Source: Trichopria drosophilae
Taxonomy: Eukaryota; Arthropoda; Insecta; Hymenoptera; Diapriidae
Direction: 5' to 3'
NCBI GenBank assembly: GCA_030407085.1
Contig: CM059582.1
Span: forward strand, 200,926,001 to 200,990,000
DNA: 64,000 nucleotides
This document shows, one piece after another, positions 23,145 through 35,786 of the stretch. The position numbers and the translations under genes were made by a program. Positions within the stretch are counted from its first letter, which is position 1, and each line of letters begins with the position of its first letter. The notes beneath the pieces are model-generated. The model was not told where the DNA came from and ran no database searches. It saw only the letters and a list, made by a program, of their open reading frames with translations.

Positions 23145-23334
23145 CAGGGACGTAAAATGGAGTTTTACGGCTCGATAATAGAATCCGAGAGACGACAAAG
23201 CTGGCTTGAGGTTCATGAGCGTGAAAATTCTACACCTGAGATACAAAGATGATTTATTTTATGCCCCAGGGGGCGTGAAATAGCCGTTTTACGCCCACAA
23301 ATGAGGGCGTAAAATGACCATTTTACGCCTACTG
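23145..23334. mobile_element. 190-bp TIR element with GGCGTAAAATG words
   Basis: CAGGGACGTAAAATGGAG at the left matches, inverted, CCATTTTACGCCTACTG at the right. Each end is itself a palindrome: CGTAAAA-TGGAG-TTTTACG at the left and GGCGTAAAATG-ACC-ATTTTACGCC at the right. CAG ends are common in hAT-type MITEs, but no clear 8-bp duplication was found. Confidence 0.75.
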
Positions 23335-25126
23335 TATTACAAACGTAATTAAATTGCAATTCTATTAGTACAACCTGTTATTGCAAATGATATAGTTAAT
23401 TTGACTACAAGCAAGTTATCATGTCAAGTTACTATAGTATAAGTAGCATATTCTAGTAGATTTTACTATTTTTCTCTCAGTGTCAATAAAAATTAAGAAA
23501 TGAAACCAAATGATTATAAGTAATCTGTGCATCTTTACATGAACTCTAATAAACGTCAATGCCACAAATATTCACGGTTCAAAGGGCCGAGATTGGTTAT
23601 TGATCTTGACCATTATTAATATGTGAAATAGCAGTAGGGATCGATGAATCTCCCTTATTATCCGCGATGATCAGGCACTGATTATAATTCAACCAACTCG
23701 GTTTAATAATTGATCACATAGTGCGTTTGCATTCTCAAATTTAAATCCAGTGTTATGCCGGTCCATGGGTTTGAGAGAATAGAGAACGCAGAGTTCCAAA
23801 TGCGAAACGGATAATGTGCCAGCAGATATCCGACCATGTAAAATAACATTAATTAATCAGAATATTCATTGGAATTGCTCACCTTCGATCTTGATGGGGT
23901 GTTAATCATCAGAAAAGGGCTGTTAGTCGATCAAACTTGGCTAAAGAAAGAATTTTAACTGAGGAACGTTACTCTTGTGCGATGAAAATTGTTTACTGAT
24001 TTTTAGTAGTGTCACGTATCCCAGATGGCGCTCAAAGCTTTCAAAATTTCTACAAAAGATCATGAATAAACCATAAATGGAATAAAATTTGTTGATAATT
24101 AGTATTTGTGTTAGAAATTCCAGATGACTGTTTGAATCACTAAAAAAGACAACTATTATTTCTGTTATAAATATTTGATCAAAATTTATAACTTTTAAAA
24201 GTATTCACAGTTGATTTGTCAGAAAGACACATACGATCTAAGATCGATAAACTGTATAGGTTCTTTTTTTATAGGTTCCTGTATAGGTTCCTTATTTAGT
24301 AACTGTCAAAATTCTTTCACTTTCGAAAATGCCTCGAGGTTTGTTATACTATCTGCAACGTCCTAGTTGAAAGTAAATGGATTTTAATTCATTTTAGCAG
24401 CATTAGATGGAAACACCTTAGTTCCAACCTTAAAAATCGATTTTCTCTTAGTACTCTCAATATTATTTCACTCCAATTGTTTTGTATGATTTTTAAAATA
24501 TTTCGAATAATATCTCATTTTTCGTACCATGTTATTAGAATAATTTGATAGGTTTTCGTCCTAAAAAAGAACAAAATTATACGAACCATCATTACAGCTT
24601 CGAGGAGTCAAGGTAGGGCAGGTGTCTGAAATGAAAATATAATACGGAAATAAGCAATAAAACTTACAAGTTTTGAGCTTTTCATTTTTTAATGTAAAAA
24701 TCTGATATTTGCGAAGAAAGATTCAATAAGCTGAAGTATCACAAACTTATTTCAAATTAAAAAAACCTTTTTAAATCTTATTTTTAAACATTAAAAAAAT
24801 GTGGAAAATTAAAACAAAGGATATTTGGAGGTCTAGCTCTAAACTTGCTTGTGAAATTTTGAGGATTTTTCAATTAAATTTTTATGCACATCACCAATGA
24901 ATAAGAATATCATCATCCAAAACATAAAAAGCATTTTGATGCCATGAAATTTCCTCAATACATCCTTAGATTGCAAATGGGTACTGAAAATAAAGGAGCT
25001 GAAGATTACAAGTTTTATTTGTAATTTTGTAGTACGGACAAGATGAACTATTTAGGATTTCATTTGTTATTCTTAGTAACACATGGTAGTTTTGTCTCAC
25101 TCTACTGCGTTTTACTACTTGCGTCG
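23335..25126. other. Unique sequence with a candidate regulatory island at 23560-24010
   Basis: No gene was seen. At 23560-24010 the composition is balanced and homeodomain-type cores cluster: TGATTATAATT (about 23690), TTTGCAT (POU-like, 23726), ATTAATTAATCAG (23848) and TTAATCATCAG (about 23902). A TATAGGTTC word occurs three times at 24250-24295. Confidence 0.4.
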
Positions 25127-25802
25127 CACAGAGGCCATACAGGTGATTTCAACAACTTCTGCTAAAACGCCTTGTCTAATTTAAATAAAACAAAAACGAG
25201 CTAAAGTGGACAAAATTTACCAAAAAAAATCATGCAAGCCAATATTTTCAATGTTGATTCATTTATTTATTATTTAAATTAAATAATAAAATATTTCGTG
25301 AAACATTTAACACATTTTTCTTTACACAGAAAATGGCTGAAATTTATTAGTCTACGGACATTAAGGTCACAGAATACTAATTTGGCTTAGATTTTCAAAA
25401 TTCAAAATGGAGGTTTCAGATGAGTGTGGGTTCTAGTTCTACCCTCGACAACAAGAACCCTCTAGAATCCAGATTAATCTTGATCAAGTAACTTGGTACA
25501 TTGCGGTCTGCCATCTTCAAACTGCCATTTTGAATTTTAAAAATCTAAAAAAACGTCAAATTATTATTCAGTGACCTCGAAAGCCATAGGCTAATAAATT
25601 TCAGCTATTTTCCATATTAAGAAAAATTGAACTTCAATTTATTAATGGTTTCACGAAATATTTTATTATTTAGTTTAAATAATAATAAAATGGGTCCAAA
25701 TTAGAAAAATGGGCTTGTATAGTTCTTTTGTTTCCTTTAAGCTCGTTTTTATTTTATTTAAATCCGTCTAGCCATTTTGACAGAAATCGTCCGGCCTCTG
25801 TG
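25127..25802. mobile_element. 676-bp foldback element with about 300-bp arms
   Basis: Left arm from CACAGAGGCC (25127) to about 25425 pairs with the right arm from about 25505 to GGCCTCTGTG (25802). Strong matches include AATAATAAAATATTTCGTGAAAC against GTTTCACGAAATATTTTATTATTT, TGGCTGAAATTTATTAG, and ATTTAAATAAAACAAAAACGAGCT. The central loop carries 'GCCATCTTC...GCCATTTTGAATTTT' text of the 18.6-kb repeat family. No coding frame and no clear target duplication were seen. Confidence 0.9.
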
Positions 25803-28800
25803 GTCAACCAATAAAAATTTTTTGTGCATATCCATTTAAATCTAAATTTCAGAATACTTGAAAAAATTACTTTATATTTGCAAATTTACTATTTTGGTAA
25901 CTATCCTTATTACACATAAATTCCTTGAAAATCGTTATGGTTTTATATGAGGGGAATAATTCGAATTATATGCCATGTTCAATAATTCATTTGTATTCTA
26001 ATAGAGCTGTACGTACAATAATCACTACACTAAACATTTTCACAATTACATATGAAGTACTTATCATTAGAGACATTAATTTTCTTTGCTATTATGTCAT
26101 TGAGTAATTTTGTACGGCTACTTTCAAATAGTAGAAATGTGCTAAGGAATTATATGTTTTTGCAATTCTTTACTAATAAACAATTTATTTCTTGTTTTTC
26201 ATTTCACATTTATCTTATTTTAATAATATACAGCTTAGTATACTAATCAATAAAATATATGTTAGATAAGTTTGTAAATTTTTAAAAATTATTTAGACAA
26301 CCAAATTGCTATCCCCTCCCTGTTTTTCATATTTTTTAACATATGTATGGATATCACGTATCAGGTGATCCCTTGATATAATGCCTCACGAAAAATAAAG
26401 ACCCAGAACTCTGCACATAATCATAACGAAGGATTGGAAACTTGAAAGCAGTACTAAAACTGGCTTATTCAATAGAAAACTTGGATCAAATACTTCCATT
26501 AGAGTGACCGTATCGTTAAGTTTCCGGGATGGTACGGCATTCTGCAATAGCGTCATTTCTTACTAAAAGCATTCAACCATCTGTTATTTACGGACAATGA
26601 GAATGTTTATTAGTAAATAAATATGTTGCCGCATTCCGGAAGCAGAGAAACTCATTTTCACGGATTTATCTTAAAACCTTTGTGATATATCTGGCAATTT
26701 GTGTCATTTTTAGGCGAAAATAATGTCTAGGTTTCATTGTATTTTGTGGTGATACTAAGGAAATAGAAATTACTTCTTTATCCACCGGAAACAAGAAATA
26801 AACGCATGAAACTGCAATGTTTTTCGAAAATTGAAAATCTCACCATTTTTAACAAATATATTTGTTGCTTGCGTGAATAAAAGTTACGATAAGTTCTAAC
26901 GAAATTAAAAATCCACAAATTCGAAGCTTATATTACTTGAAAATTACATTTTGGAAAAAGAACTCTAAATCCTGTTTATGATGTATTCTTTGTTTAAAAA
27001 ATTATTTTATTTTCAATCTGATCCATTGTCACGAAATAGACATTTAGTATATTTTAGGTTTAATACGAAAATAAATATTTACAATATAGCTTTCATACGA
27101 CGTTCATCGATTGCTAAATTAGAATTAAATATTGCTATTTCTATGCAGAGTACATATGGTACCTTTCATAATACGTTATTTGCAACAATGAACATCCTCT
27201 AATAATTTAACAGGGAGAATGTATTATTACGATTGAACCAGATGACCTATAAATTTAGATTATACCATATACTAATCTAGGTAATGGTGATACTGCTTTG
27301 GTATTAATTCTTTAGTATGGAGTAAGTTCAGGCGTATCGCCTATTTGTTACTGGTCGTTTCTATTATTTAGTTATACGTGTAATGGGCATTTGTCATTGT
27401 CACATCTATCTTGTAAACGATAGGTGACGAATGGAAAATAAATTCAAAGATTAGCTAGATATATTAAACGAAAAACGATTAATGCATTTATTTACAATAA
27501 CAAAATTGGTTTATTGAAAAAGTTCTTATAATTTACAAAACAAAAAAAGATTGAAGTTACTTTTCTACATAAATGGAAAATATTATGAAAGAAACCATTT
27601 TCAAATATAAATTTAACGCAGGTGCATTTAAAAATTAATATAGATAACGGCTTATACCTACAAATTGCATTATATGTTAAAATGCTATAGTTTGATAAAC
27701 ATTTCAAACACCATACACCGTAATCGCTCGGCTTATCAAAACACTAGGCCTTGTCGAAACATTTATAATCTCAACTACTGATGAAATTAACAACGAAAAA
27801 AGGTAAAAGAAAAAAGAAAAAATTATATTCATAACAATAAAGTTAAAAATCCTTAATAAAATTTCGATTTGGCAGTTACTTGGAACGAATTGGTGATTAT
27901 GATTTGTTAGTATGCAAATATAATTTAAAGAAAAATTATAATAAATCCAAAAAGAAAGAAAAATAATATATAGGCAAATAATATATAAAAATAAATAAGA
28001 CAACAAAAAACCAAAAAGAAATATATATTGCAAAAAAATGTATAATAGAAAGGAAGAAATAAAAATTAAAAAGCAAACAAAAAAAACATTTTCATAATCT
28101 TTATTTAGTATGGAGTAAGTATGAGGTAACTCAAAGAAATTATCAGATCATTTTATGATACCGCACCTGTCGCAGAACTTAATGTTTAAATCTGTTAAGA
28201 TTTCAAAACGTGACAACTACTACCCCTTAGGAATGAATATCTTTGGAAACATATAAACGATAAATTAAAAATAAAATATGTGAAGATCTGAAAAAGAAGC
28301 CTTTAAATTTTCTGTAGAAAGAAATCAATCTTTGTTTAGCTGAATACGTTTCTCTTACATGTACTGAATAAATAATACATAAAAAATATTTGTAAATAGG
28401 TTATAAAGTTTCCTTTGAATAAATGAGTATTACAGAGTTGTCAAAAAGAGACGTAAATTATAATTAATTTTGCCTGCAATAAAAATCGGATGAATTGATT
28501 AAACTTATATTTTATTTCACACTTTATATCTAAAGTTATCGTACTGACGATTCGTTTTTGTATTAACTTTGAACGCTTGCTATTTCAACAATCTGGTTGA
28601 TTCGACTTTTATTCATTACTTAATTCCATGGATATTGATAAATTTATAATGCTTCCGCAAGAATCGGATTTTGGGGTCATCAATCTTCATTGACAGTTTT
28701 AAACTGGGCTCATGAAGAATGTAAGATGAATTTTATTATGATTTTTATTACTATTTGTTAACTTTTCAAAATCACAATTTATTTTGTAATATCATTATAA

Positions 28801-29131
28801 TGTTTATTGAATACATTATATGAATTTCAAACTGACATGAGCATAAAACATTACAGAGTAGCTAATGGGGCCTTTCACGCCTAGTAATTTTTACCAACTT
28901 CTGAAATCGACCATCATCGGTTAATTTGTAATTTTTTTGGAGTGCTTTTGATATTTGGTAAAGAAGATAATTATTGATAAATGTATTTGATTTACTGCTA
29001 ACGTATTATTAATGGGCATCCTCTAACATATGGCTAATATGGTCAATTTTCTGAGAAACATTTTGAAAATGTTTGTTTTTTAATAATCAGATCTTTGATG
29101 CATAGACGTTTCTATTTATTTTTATGGATAT
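25803..29131. other. AT-rich sequence without recognisable gene
   Basis: Frames here (for example 27704-28033 minus, hydrophobic and Ile/Phe-rich) are what A-rich DNA gives by chance. Patches at about 26470-26680 and 28585-28720 are less AT-rich and could be conserved non-coding sequence. Confidence 0.4.
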
Positions 29132-29135
29132 TTAA

Positions 29136-29495
29136 GGGGCAGTTAATGTGACGGGTTGCAAAAATCGTTTGTTTTTTGTTAATTCACAGTTTGTTAATTT
29201 TAGAAAAATTGCGGTACCGGATATAGTAATGACAGCATAGATTGATAATCTTTCCATTTTCTGCTTTAGATCAATAGGAGAACTGGAATCACTTGTGCCA
29301 GCAGTCAACGGCGTTTTTATGTTCGAACGTTATTTTTTAAATGAAGAAATAACACTGTTTCTCAGCAAAAAACAAAAGTTTTTGTATTCTATTGGATTAT
29401 ACTTTTAAAACATTTGATCGAATATATGCAGACGTTCCCTAGAAAAAATAATAAAACAATATGCTTTTTTTGGACGTTCACATTAGAGTACCCCC
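29136..29495. mobile_element. TTAA-flanked MITE (piggyBac- or Kolobok-like)
   Basis: TTAA lies just outside both ends (29132-29135 and 29496-29499). The left end GGGGCAGTTAATGTGACG matches the inverted right end GGGGGTACTCTAATGTGAACG, aligned with small gaps. TTAA target duplication is the signature of piggyBac and Kolobok superfamilies. The 360-bp interior has no coding potential. Confidence 0.75.
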
Positions 29496-29499
29496 TTAA

Positions 29500-32400
29500 C
29501 TGTTTCTTAATTAAAAGTACCTATCTTCAAAATGAAAATGATAGTTGCTTTAAAATATAGAATGTTTTTAAGAAAAAATAAATAAAAAGGTCGGCTTTGT
29601 CCTACAGCTCCTAGTCATTTTCAAAAGGCTACTGTCTGTCATTAATTTAAATGTAAAGAAATTAAATAAAAAAGATTAAAGAAATATACTTTTCAATTAG
29701 TAAAAGATATTTATGTTGAAAGCTCCTGTACGTGACAAATGTGGCATTATTAACGTGTAGATTTTAAAAAGCGACTACAAAATGTTTTTCGCTTTAGTAT
29801 TTTGGGAAAAAACACCGAAAACATGAGCATCACTCCTACGAAAACTAGAATGGCTAAAAACTCTTTAATTCAGATCCATTTTTCAACATTCTGATGAAGA
29901 AGAAGGCTTAAATCATGAAATTTATTTGTACAATGCCAGTGGATTTATACAAAATATGCTTTTGTATTTAGTTTGTTTGAGTATTTTACATCAAATTACA
30001 AATCAAATTATTTGCAAACTAAATTGATCGAATACATTTTGCTTTTCGTTGGACAATTTTTAATTGGCAGATTCGCAATTAGTAGAAAGAATAAATAAAA
30101 AAGTCGTTATTCCATTTATTTTAATATTAAATACGCTCATATAACCTTAAAAGTGTTTTTTTTAATGGGTTCTAAATAGATGCTGATTTTTGATGAGAAA
30201 ACATGTAGAATAGTGCAAAATTAAGTTGTGCAAAGACTATGTATTGATTGTGCGTAAATTATATATATGCTATACACAGAATTAGTCATGTACAATCTAT
30301 ATATAATTTAGATATAAATCAGGGACTATGAAACTTTTACAGTACTTGTGTGTAGATTATGTAGAACTTACGAAAATTGAACAATTTAAATTTATAAATT
30401 GTAAATAGTTTGTCGTATAATAGTTCTATATTTCTGAGTACCGATGCGTATTCGTAACTCCACTAAGAACCGATAATAAAAACACAAAACTAAGCTATGT
30501 AGTTCCCTAAGTCCGTAAAATATTTGAAGTCGTCAAAGCCCTCAGATCTCTTAAAAGCAAACGGACAACGTGGCGAACAACAACTATGACAAAAAAAACT
30601 TAAAAATACTAAAAACACTAAAAAGAAATTAAAAATACAGTTATAAAATTGTTATTAGTATAATTCTCATACATGGTTTGAGCGAGATGTATTTACTAGT
30701 AAAATGTCCAAGGAACATTTTCGTTCAATGTAAAACAAATTTAAGAATTACAATCTTCAACTTAGAAGTACATGGAGATCGAAATACAAAATTGTTGCTG
30801 CTCGAAAGGGCTTCCATATACGAATTCGCCGAAAATTGTACCCGCTTCGTAAAAGTAGTGAGTTTTCATGAACAAAATTACGTTTGAGGTTAGAATAATA
30901 TTATTAATATGTCGAAGATAAAAATAATATTATTAACAGAGCGGGAGAACACGAACCGACAAAGTATTGTTGAGCATGTGATTGTAAATGGCATACATTA
31001 ATTTGAAAGTTAAGTTGATCGATTTTGAAAAGAGAGACAATATTAACGATAGTTAAAATCTCCACAAATAATCAGTTAATGAGAAAGGTCAAAATCTATT
31101 AATAATGGCCAGATAGTTCTCAGAAATAGTATTTATGACATTCAAACCCAGAAATACTGCTCAATAATTATTATGAACTAATGCAGGTGGTATCAACGTT
31201 GAAAATAAAATACCGGTAACACTAATAACACAGAGACCAGAATTTTCTTTTCCAAAAAATGTTGGTGTGTTGCATCCAAATTCGAGGTACGAAATTCTGA
31301 ATTGACACTCGAATTTTGTCTGTTCAACAAGTTGTCTAATCTTCATTAATGAAAAAGATAATTAACGAAGTTCAACTACATTTGACAGCACAAGGTTAGT
31401 ATTTCAAGAGGATGGCATCTTCTATGATTTAAGAAACGAATGGTTGTGTCCAATTTGGCAATAGTTGTTGCTGCAACCAAATAATTCATAGAATGGTAAC
31501 AAGAATAGTCAAGCTATATTTACTTTTTACCATTAGATACCACTGCTCTTTTGATTTACTTATCGCCCATTTTCAAAGAAAAATTAAAGATCGAATATTA
31601 AGAACATATAAAAATTCGGGCTTCTGCAGTATTGTCTTTTTCAGAGAGATTTTAACAATGGCGTGCCCCCTATGCTTATTGAAAAGCATTTTGTTAGCAC
31701 TAACACAATTTTTACAAAGAAAATTCGTTTACACCACTGTGGTCTGGGTATCTCCCCTGGTAGCTTAAACATACAATCAGGATGCAAGTAAGCATCACAC
31801 ACGATAGTTAAATGGATTTACTGAAATGTTATTTCAACCTCCAACGCACTTAATTGATTTCCTCTTGCTGACAAGGATGGGATCAGACAATATTCTGCGC
31901 GGCCGTAAACGTTGGACAATGTGCGAATCAGTTACATTGTAAACTCAATTTGACCAACAATGTTAAATGTTATTTAAATGTCATGCACTATTGGAAGTAA
32001 ATGGTTATGCATATCTGACTGAAATTTTAGTAAAGAAAAAAAAATCAGTAATATATTTATTATATATGTTCTTTAATGTTAAGAACACGAATAATAAAAA
32101 TACATTCATGTACAGTATCAGTAAAGTTCATATACTCAGTGAACGTTAAATGTAGATTACATTTACTAATTATTTATACTTTTTTATTTAAGTTATTTAA
32201 GTAAGTTTTATATTTAAGTTTTTCCTTGCAGGGAATGTTTAAGGAATGAAAGCGATAAATGAAACGTGCATGTTTACATGTTTTTTTTTTGTAAGAAGAT
32301 TAAAATAAAAACACGATTTTCAAGATAAATAAGTATGTGACTACAATATGAAACAATATACAACAGTACAAATCACAAGGTATAATATATATCAGATACA

Positions 32401-34179
32401 TAGTATATTGCACAGTAAACGTAAAATTGTCTGACTTGAAACTTCCATATCTACTTATTAGATTTCCCCTATTTTCTGATTCTTGAATTCTTCAATTGGT
32501 TGTGGAAAGGTTTTCTTTTTCTATGCCATATCGATTTATATACTTTATTACTCATACAATCTAATATAATGTGAAAAGTTAACTGAATTCAAATTTTAAG
32601 TAGGTCATGGTATATTTAAGTTTTTTAATGCTGCATAACATCTTGAGAATATCGCATCAACATTTCACATCGATCGAAGCAAAATTCACAAGATTGTAAG
32701 TAAATGACAGGTTTAAATCAAAACATTAAAGTTTTTCTGAGACTTGTTTTTATTTTTAAATTTGTGGAGGCCATAAAGCCAAATTTTATCCTTTAAAAAC
32801 TAAGGTTTTGAAAGCTTGAACAGTTTATGTTCAAATATTTTATCAAGTAACCCACGGAGCTTTTTTTAATCAATTATTACTTTTACAATGAAATAACCAT
32901 AGTTAGATGACTTTTTCAAATTCAAAATAGTTTTTCGGTTTTTAAATGCTACCAAACATTGAGGAATCGAAAAATAAAATCCTTCCAATACCTTTTTTGA
33001 CGAGATAATCACAGCCCTAAGTTTTCAAAACTAAATGGCTTCTAGAAAAACTATAACTTAATGAAATTCTAATTCCTGTAGAAAAACTGTGGACATGATT
33101 TCGTACAGATTATGAAAGCGAACAAAGGCGAACAAAGGCAGACAAGTCATGTCGATTTTCCGCTGCTTCACAGTTGATTAGGATACCGAACAAATTGGTT
33201 ATTTTGAAAAATTATGTTTATTTCATGGACCACGTGGTCTAGCTAACTATAATCGGTAAAGGATCTAAGCCCAATTTATTTCATTAGTTTTATAAACCAA
33301 GTAAATAGTTCTAATAACCATCTCTTATTCAACCAATTGTCCAAAATAATATTGTCTTTTTTAGTACAGAAATAGTTAATTTTTGTGACTCCGTATTTCA
33401 CTTTTGTAAAATGGTTTTTAATCTTCTTTCGGAATCTTTAAAACGGAAGATATCGTTGCTTTTCGGGCTTCGTTTGCGCAGTTGAAGAAACGCTCCTATA
33501 ATGCATTCTGCTTTTTGTCAGTTTCGCTACAAAAGTTGTAGCATTAAAAAATAAATTGTCTGCTTCAACTAATTGACAACTTGGAGTGATGCTTTTATAG
33601 CCATTCTTGTAGAACAACAAGATGAACATAAATATCAAGTCTATTTTTTCATCTGGATTTCTAGATAGTTCCTGGAATAATTGTCGATCTGTTGAGTTTG
33701 TTCTTTATTCTAGTATACGAATTTAGTACATTGCAAGCAAGTAGATACGTATTGCGCCCTAATAGCTTAACGAAAAAAGCAATCATACACAACATTTGCT
33801 CATAACACTGAAAATTGTAAGTAAAATGCTCTAAAACCTTCTCGTGGATGTGAATTTTTGTATCCATACTTGCAAAATTCTTGAATATATTTTTGTGGAT
33901 AGTTAATGAACCTTAAAAAAAGGCAGTAATAAATAATTTTTTCGGAAAAAATTTACATAAATATATTACCCCTTGAGTCACAATTTTTTAATAAGTTTAC
34001 GCTTCTCAAAGGCACTCAGCGTTTGATGCAATATTTACAGAACTTGTTAATATTCCGCAATCCGTTTTCCGACAAGTCATGACTAAGTAAAGTTATCAAG
34101 GGCGCATTAGGCTACCCTCCTCTAATGACAGAATCAATATATTTAACCACAAATAAACTCCACCCACATACGTACATAG
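29500..34179. other. AT-rich sequence without recognisable gene
   Basis: Several frames of 60-90 codons occur (30678-30887, 31161-31346 minus, 31493-31768, 33438-33638 minus, 33661-33867 minus) without recognisable domains, and some begin at TTG. ATAATATTATTAA is repeated at about 30896 and 30925. A small less AT-rich patch lies at 31840-31945. Confidence 0.4.
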
Positions 34180-34870
34180 ATATAGTGCGTCGTATCAGAA
34201 TCAAACGTGCGATAGTAACGTCTTAATCGCGAGATTAACCATCTTAAACGATTTCAAAGCTACCTCAATTATAAAATCAAACATGGCGTTGTTGCACGTT
34301 TAAATCGTGCTGCGTGTCTACGAGGATATTCCGACGATATTACCGGTACGAGACGGGCATTAGAACTGGTTGCACTAATTGCAACAAAGTCTCAACCGTT
34401 AGTATATGCGTCAGTTAGTATGTAAGTCATAAAGTTTTCCCGACACTTTGACATTATCCGGTACTTTCTGCTAATCCGTGCTTAAAGCGCATAATCGCAG
34501 TAGATCGGGCAGTAGTGGGACATCAGCCTCAGCTTTCATCGCTCGTACGTACACAGGTATAGATGTGCATGTAAGTGTAAACGTACATATAGGTTTATGC
34601 CGTAGTTTAATCCGATCTGGAGGATTTTCCCTAGGCGTTACGGTACCGGCCCGTAGTGTGTGTCCCGTAAGCTAAGCTCGACGCGTTTGTTGGCTCAATA
34701 TCTCGGAAAATCGTCGAGACATTTACGCAAGCTCATAACGTTGTTCGCATTGAATTATAATGAAGAAACTGGTTAGGATTAAGAGCCTTACCTTAGCGGG
34801 GTTGGATGCACATCCACTGTTAGCTGTGGGGAATTGTGGAATCGGTGAAAGGATGACTAGTCCGTCGTGG
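34180..34870. other. Large less AT-rich island; candidate enhancer-like block
   Basis: About 700 bp of balanced composition contain many CG dinucleotides and no sustained frame beyond 34478-34675. The text includes AATCGCGAGATTAACC, GATATTACCGGTAC and GGATTTTCCC (34622-34631, a Rel/Dorsal-type core on the other strand). The alternation of such blocks with AT-rich DNA is typical of insect regulatory regions; activity is inference. Confidence 0.4.
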
Positions 34871-35638
34871 ATCAGTCCCGAACGGTCATAAACAGAATGC
34901 ACTGCTTAAATAGACTGTATAAACAATGTTCGACGATCGCCAGATTCGGATTACTATAACGAAGCTTCAGCAGCTTAGGATGATCGAAACTTTGATGGAG
35001 TGCCTGCTGTTTGAGACCATTTCGAACTTCGGCTATTATCCATCAAACTACGCTGATTTATTTACCGTTCGACTCCGCTGCTACATTTGCGTAGGTTAAT
35101 TGCTACTGCCTATCTCGAATCCTTATAGAAATTCCTCTTTTTGCTGCCCGTAAAAGTGCTACGAGGTTTTCGTTTCACGTAAAATAATTTCGACGGAATA
35201 TTGATTAACTCTCCTAAGCTCTCGAAAACACATGACGGAGTTTTATCCATAAAACAAATTTAGCGGCCAATTTGAAGAACGCAGTGGGATTTAATTTCGC
35301 TTTTTTGAAGTCTGGATAATAACGCGGTATTAATAAAAAGCACTTTTACTGAAAATAGTAGATGTGGACCACTGAAAATAGCTGCAGATATGTAATTTTT
35401 CATACATCCCAAAAGCTCGATTTAAAAGTAAAAACGTCCTTTTTCGAGTCTATTCTGTTATCACAATTTCTCTGAGAATTACAATATTTACAGAATAATT
35501 AAACGATGAATTTAAAATATACGTTCGGATAGACTTTAATCAACTTCTTGCGTAATATTATCATGAAAAAAATCGATAATATACCCTGTTTAATATTCTC
35601 AATCAATATTCTATCTACGAAAATAGTACATTATGCAA
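34871..35638. other. Sequence without recognisable gene
   Basis: Continues with moderately AT-rich unique sequence. No frame or repeat could be supported. Confidence 0.35.
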
Positions 35639-35786
35639 CTAGGGAGCAAAATTGGTGTTTTCCGATGAGGGTGAGTTTTGCGCCCAACCGATGCCAGGCC
35701 GGCAATTCGCATGATTCTGCAAAATCTATTCTCCCTCGTTGCAAATATTACTTTCTCACACGAGAGCGCAGTACTTTGCTCCCTAG
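35639..35786. mobile_element. Possible small TIR element, CTAGGGAGCAAA ends
   Basis: CTAGGGAGCAAA (35639-35650) and TTTGCTCCCTAG (35775-35786) are exact 12-bp inverted repeats 124 bp apart. The interior is GC-richer. No target duplication was seen, so a chance pair is not excluded. Confidence 0.5.

Noticed and set aside
27704..28033. 109-codon Phe/Ile/Leu-rich minus-strand frame
   Set aside because: Low-complexity translation of an A-rich plus strand.
30678..30887. Frame with fairly protein-like composition
   Set aside because: Starts at a TTG rather than ATG, no recognised motif and no exon neighbours.
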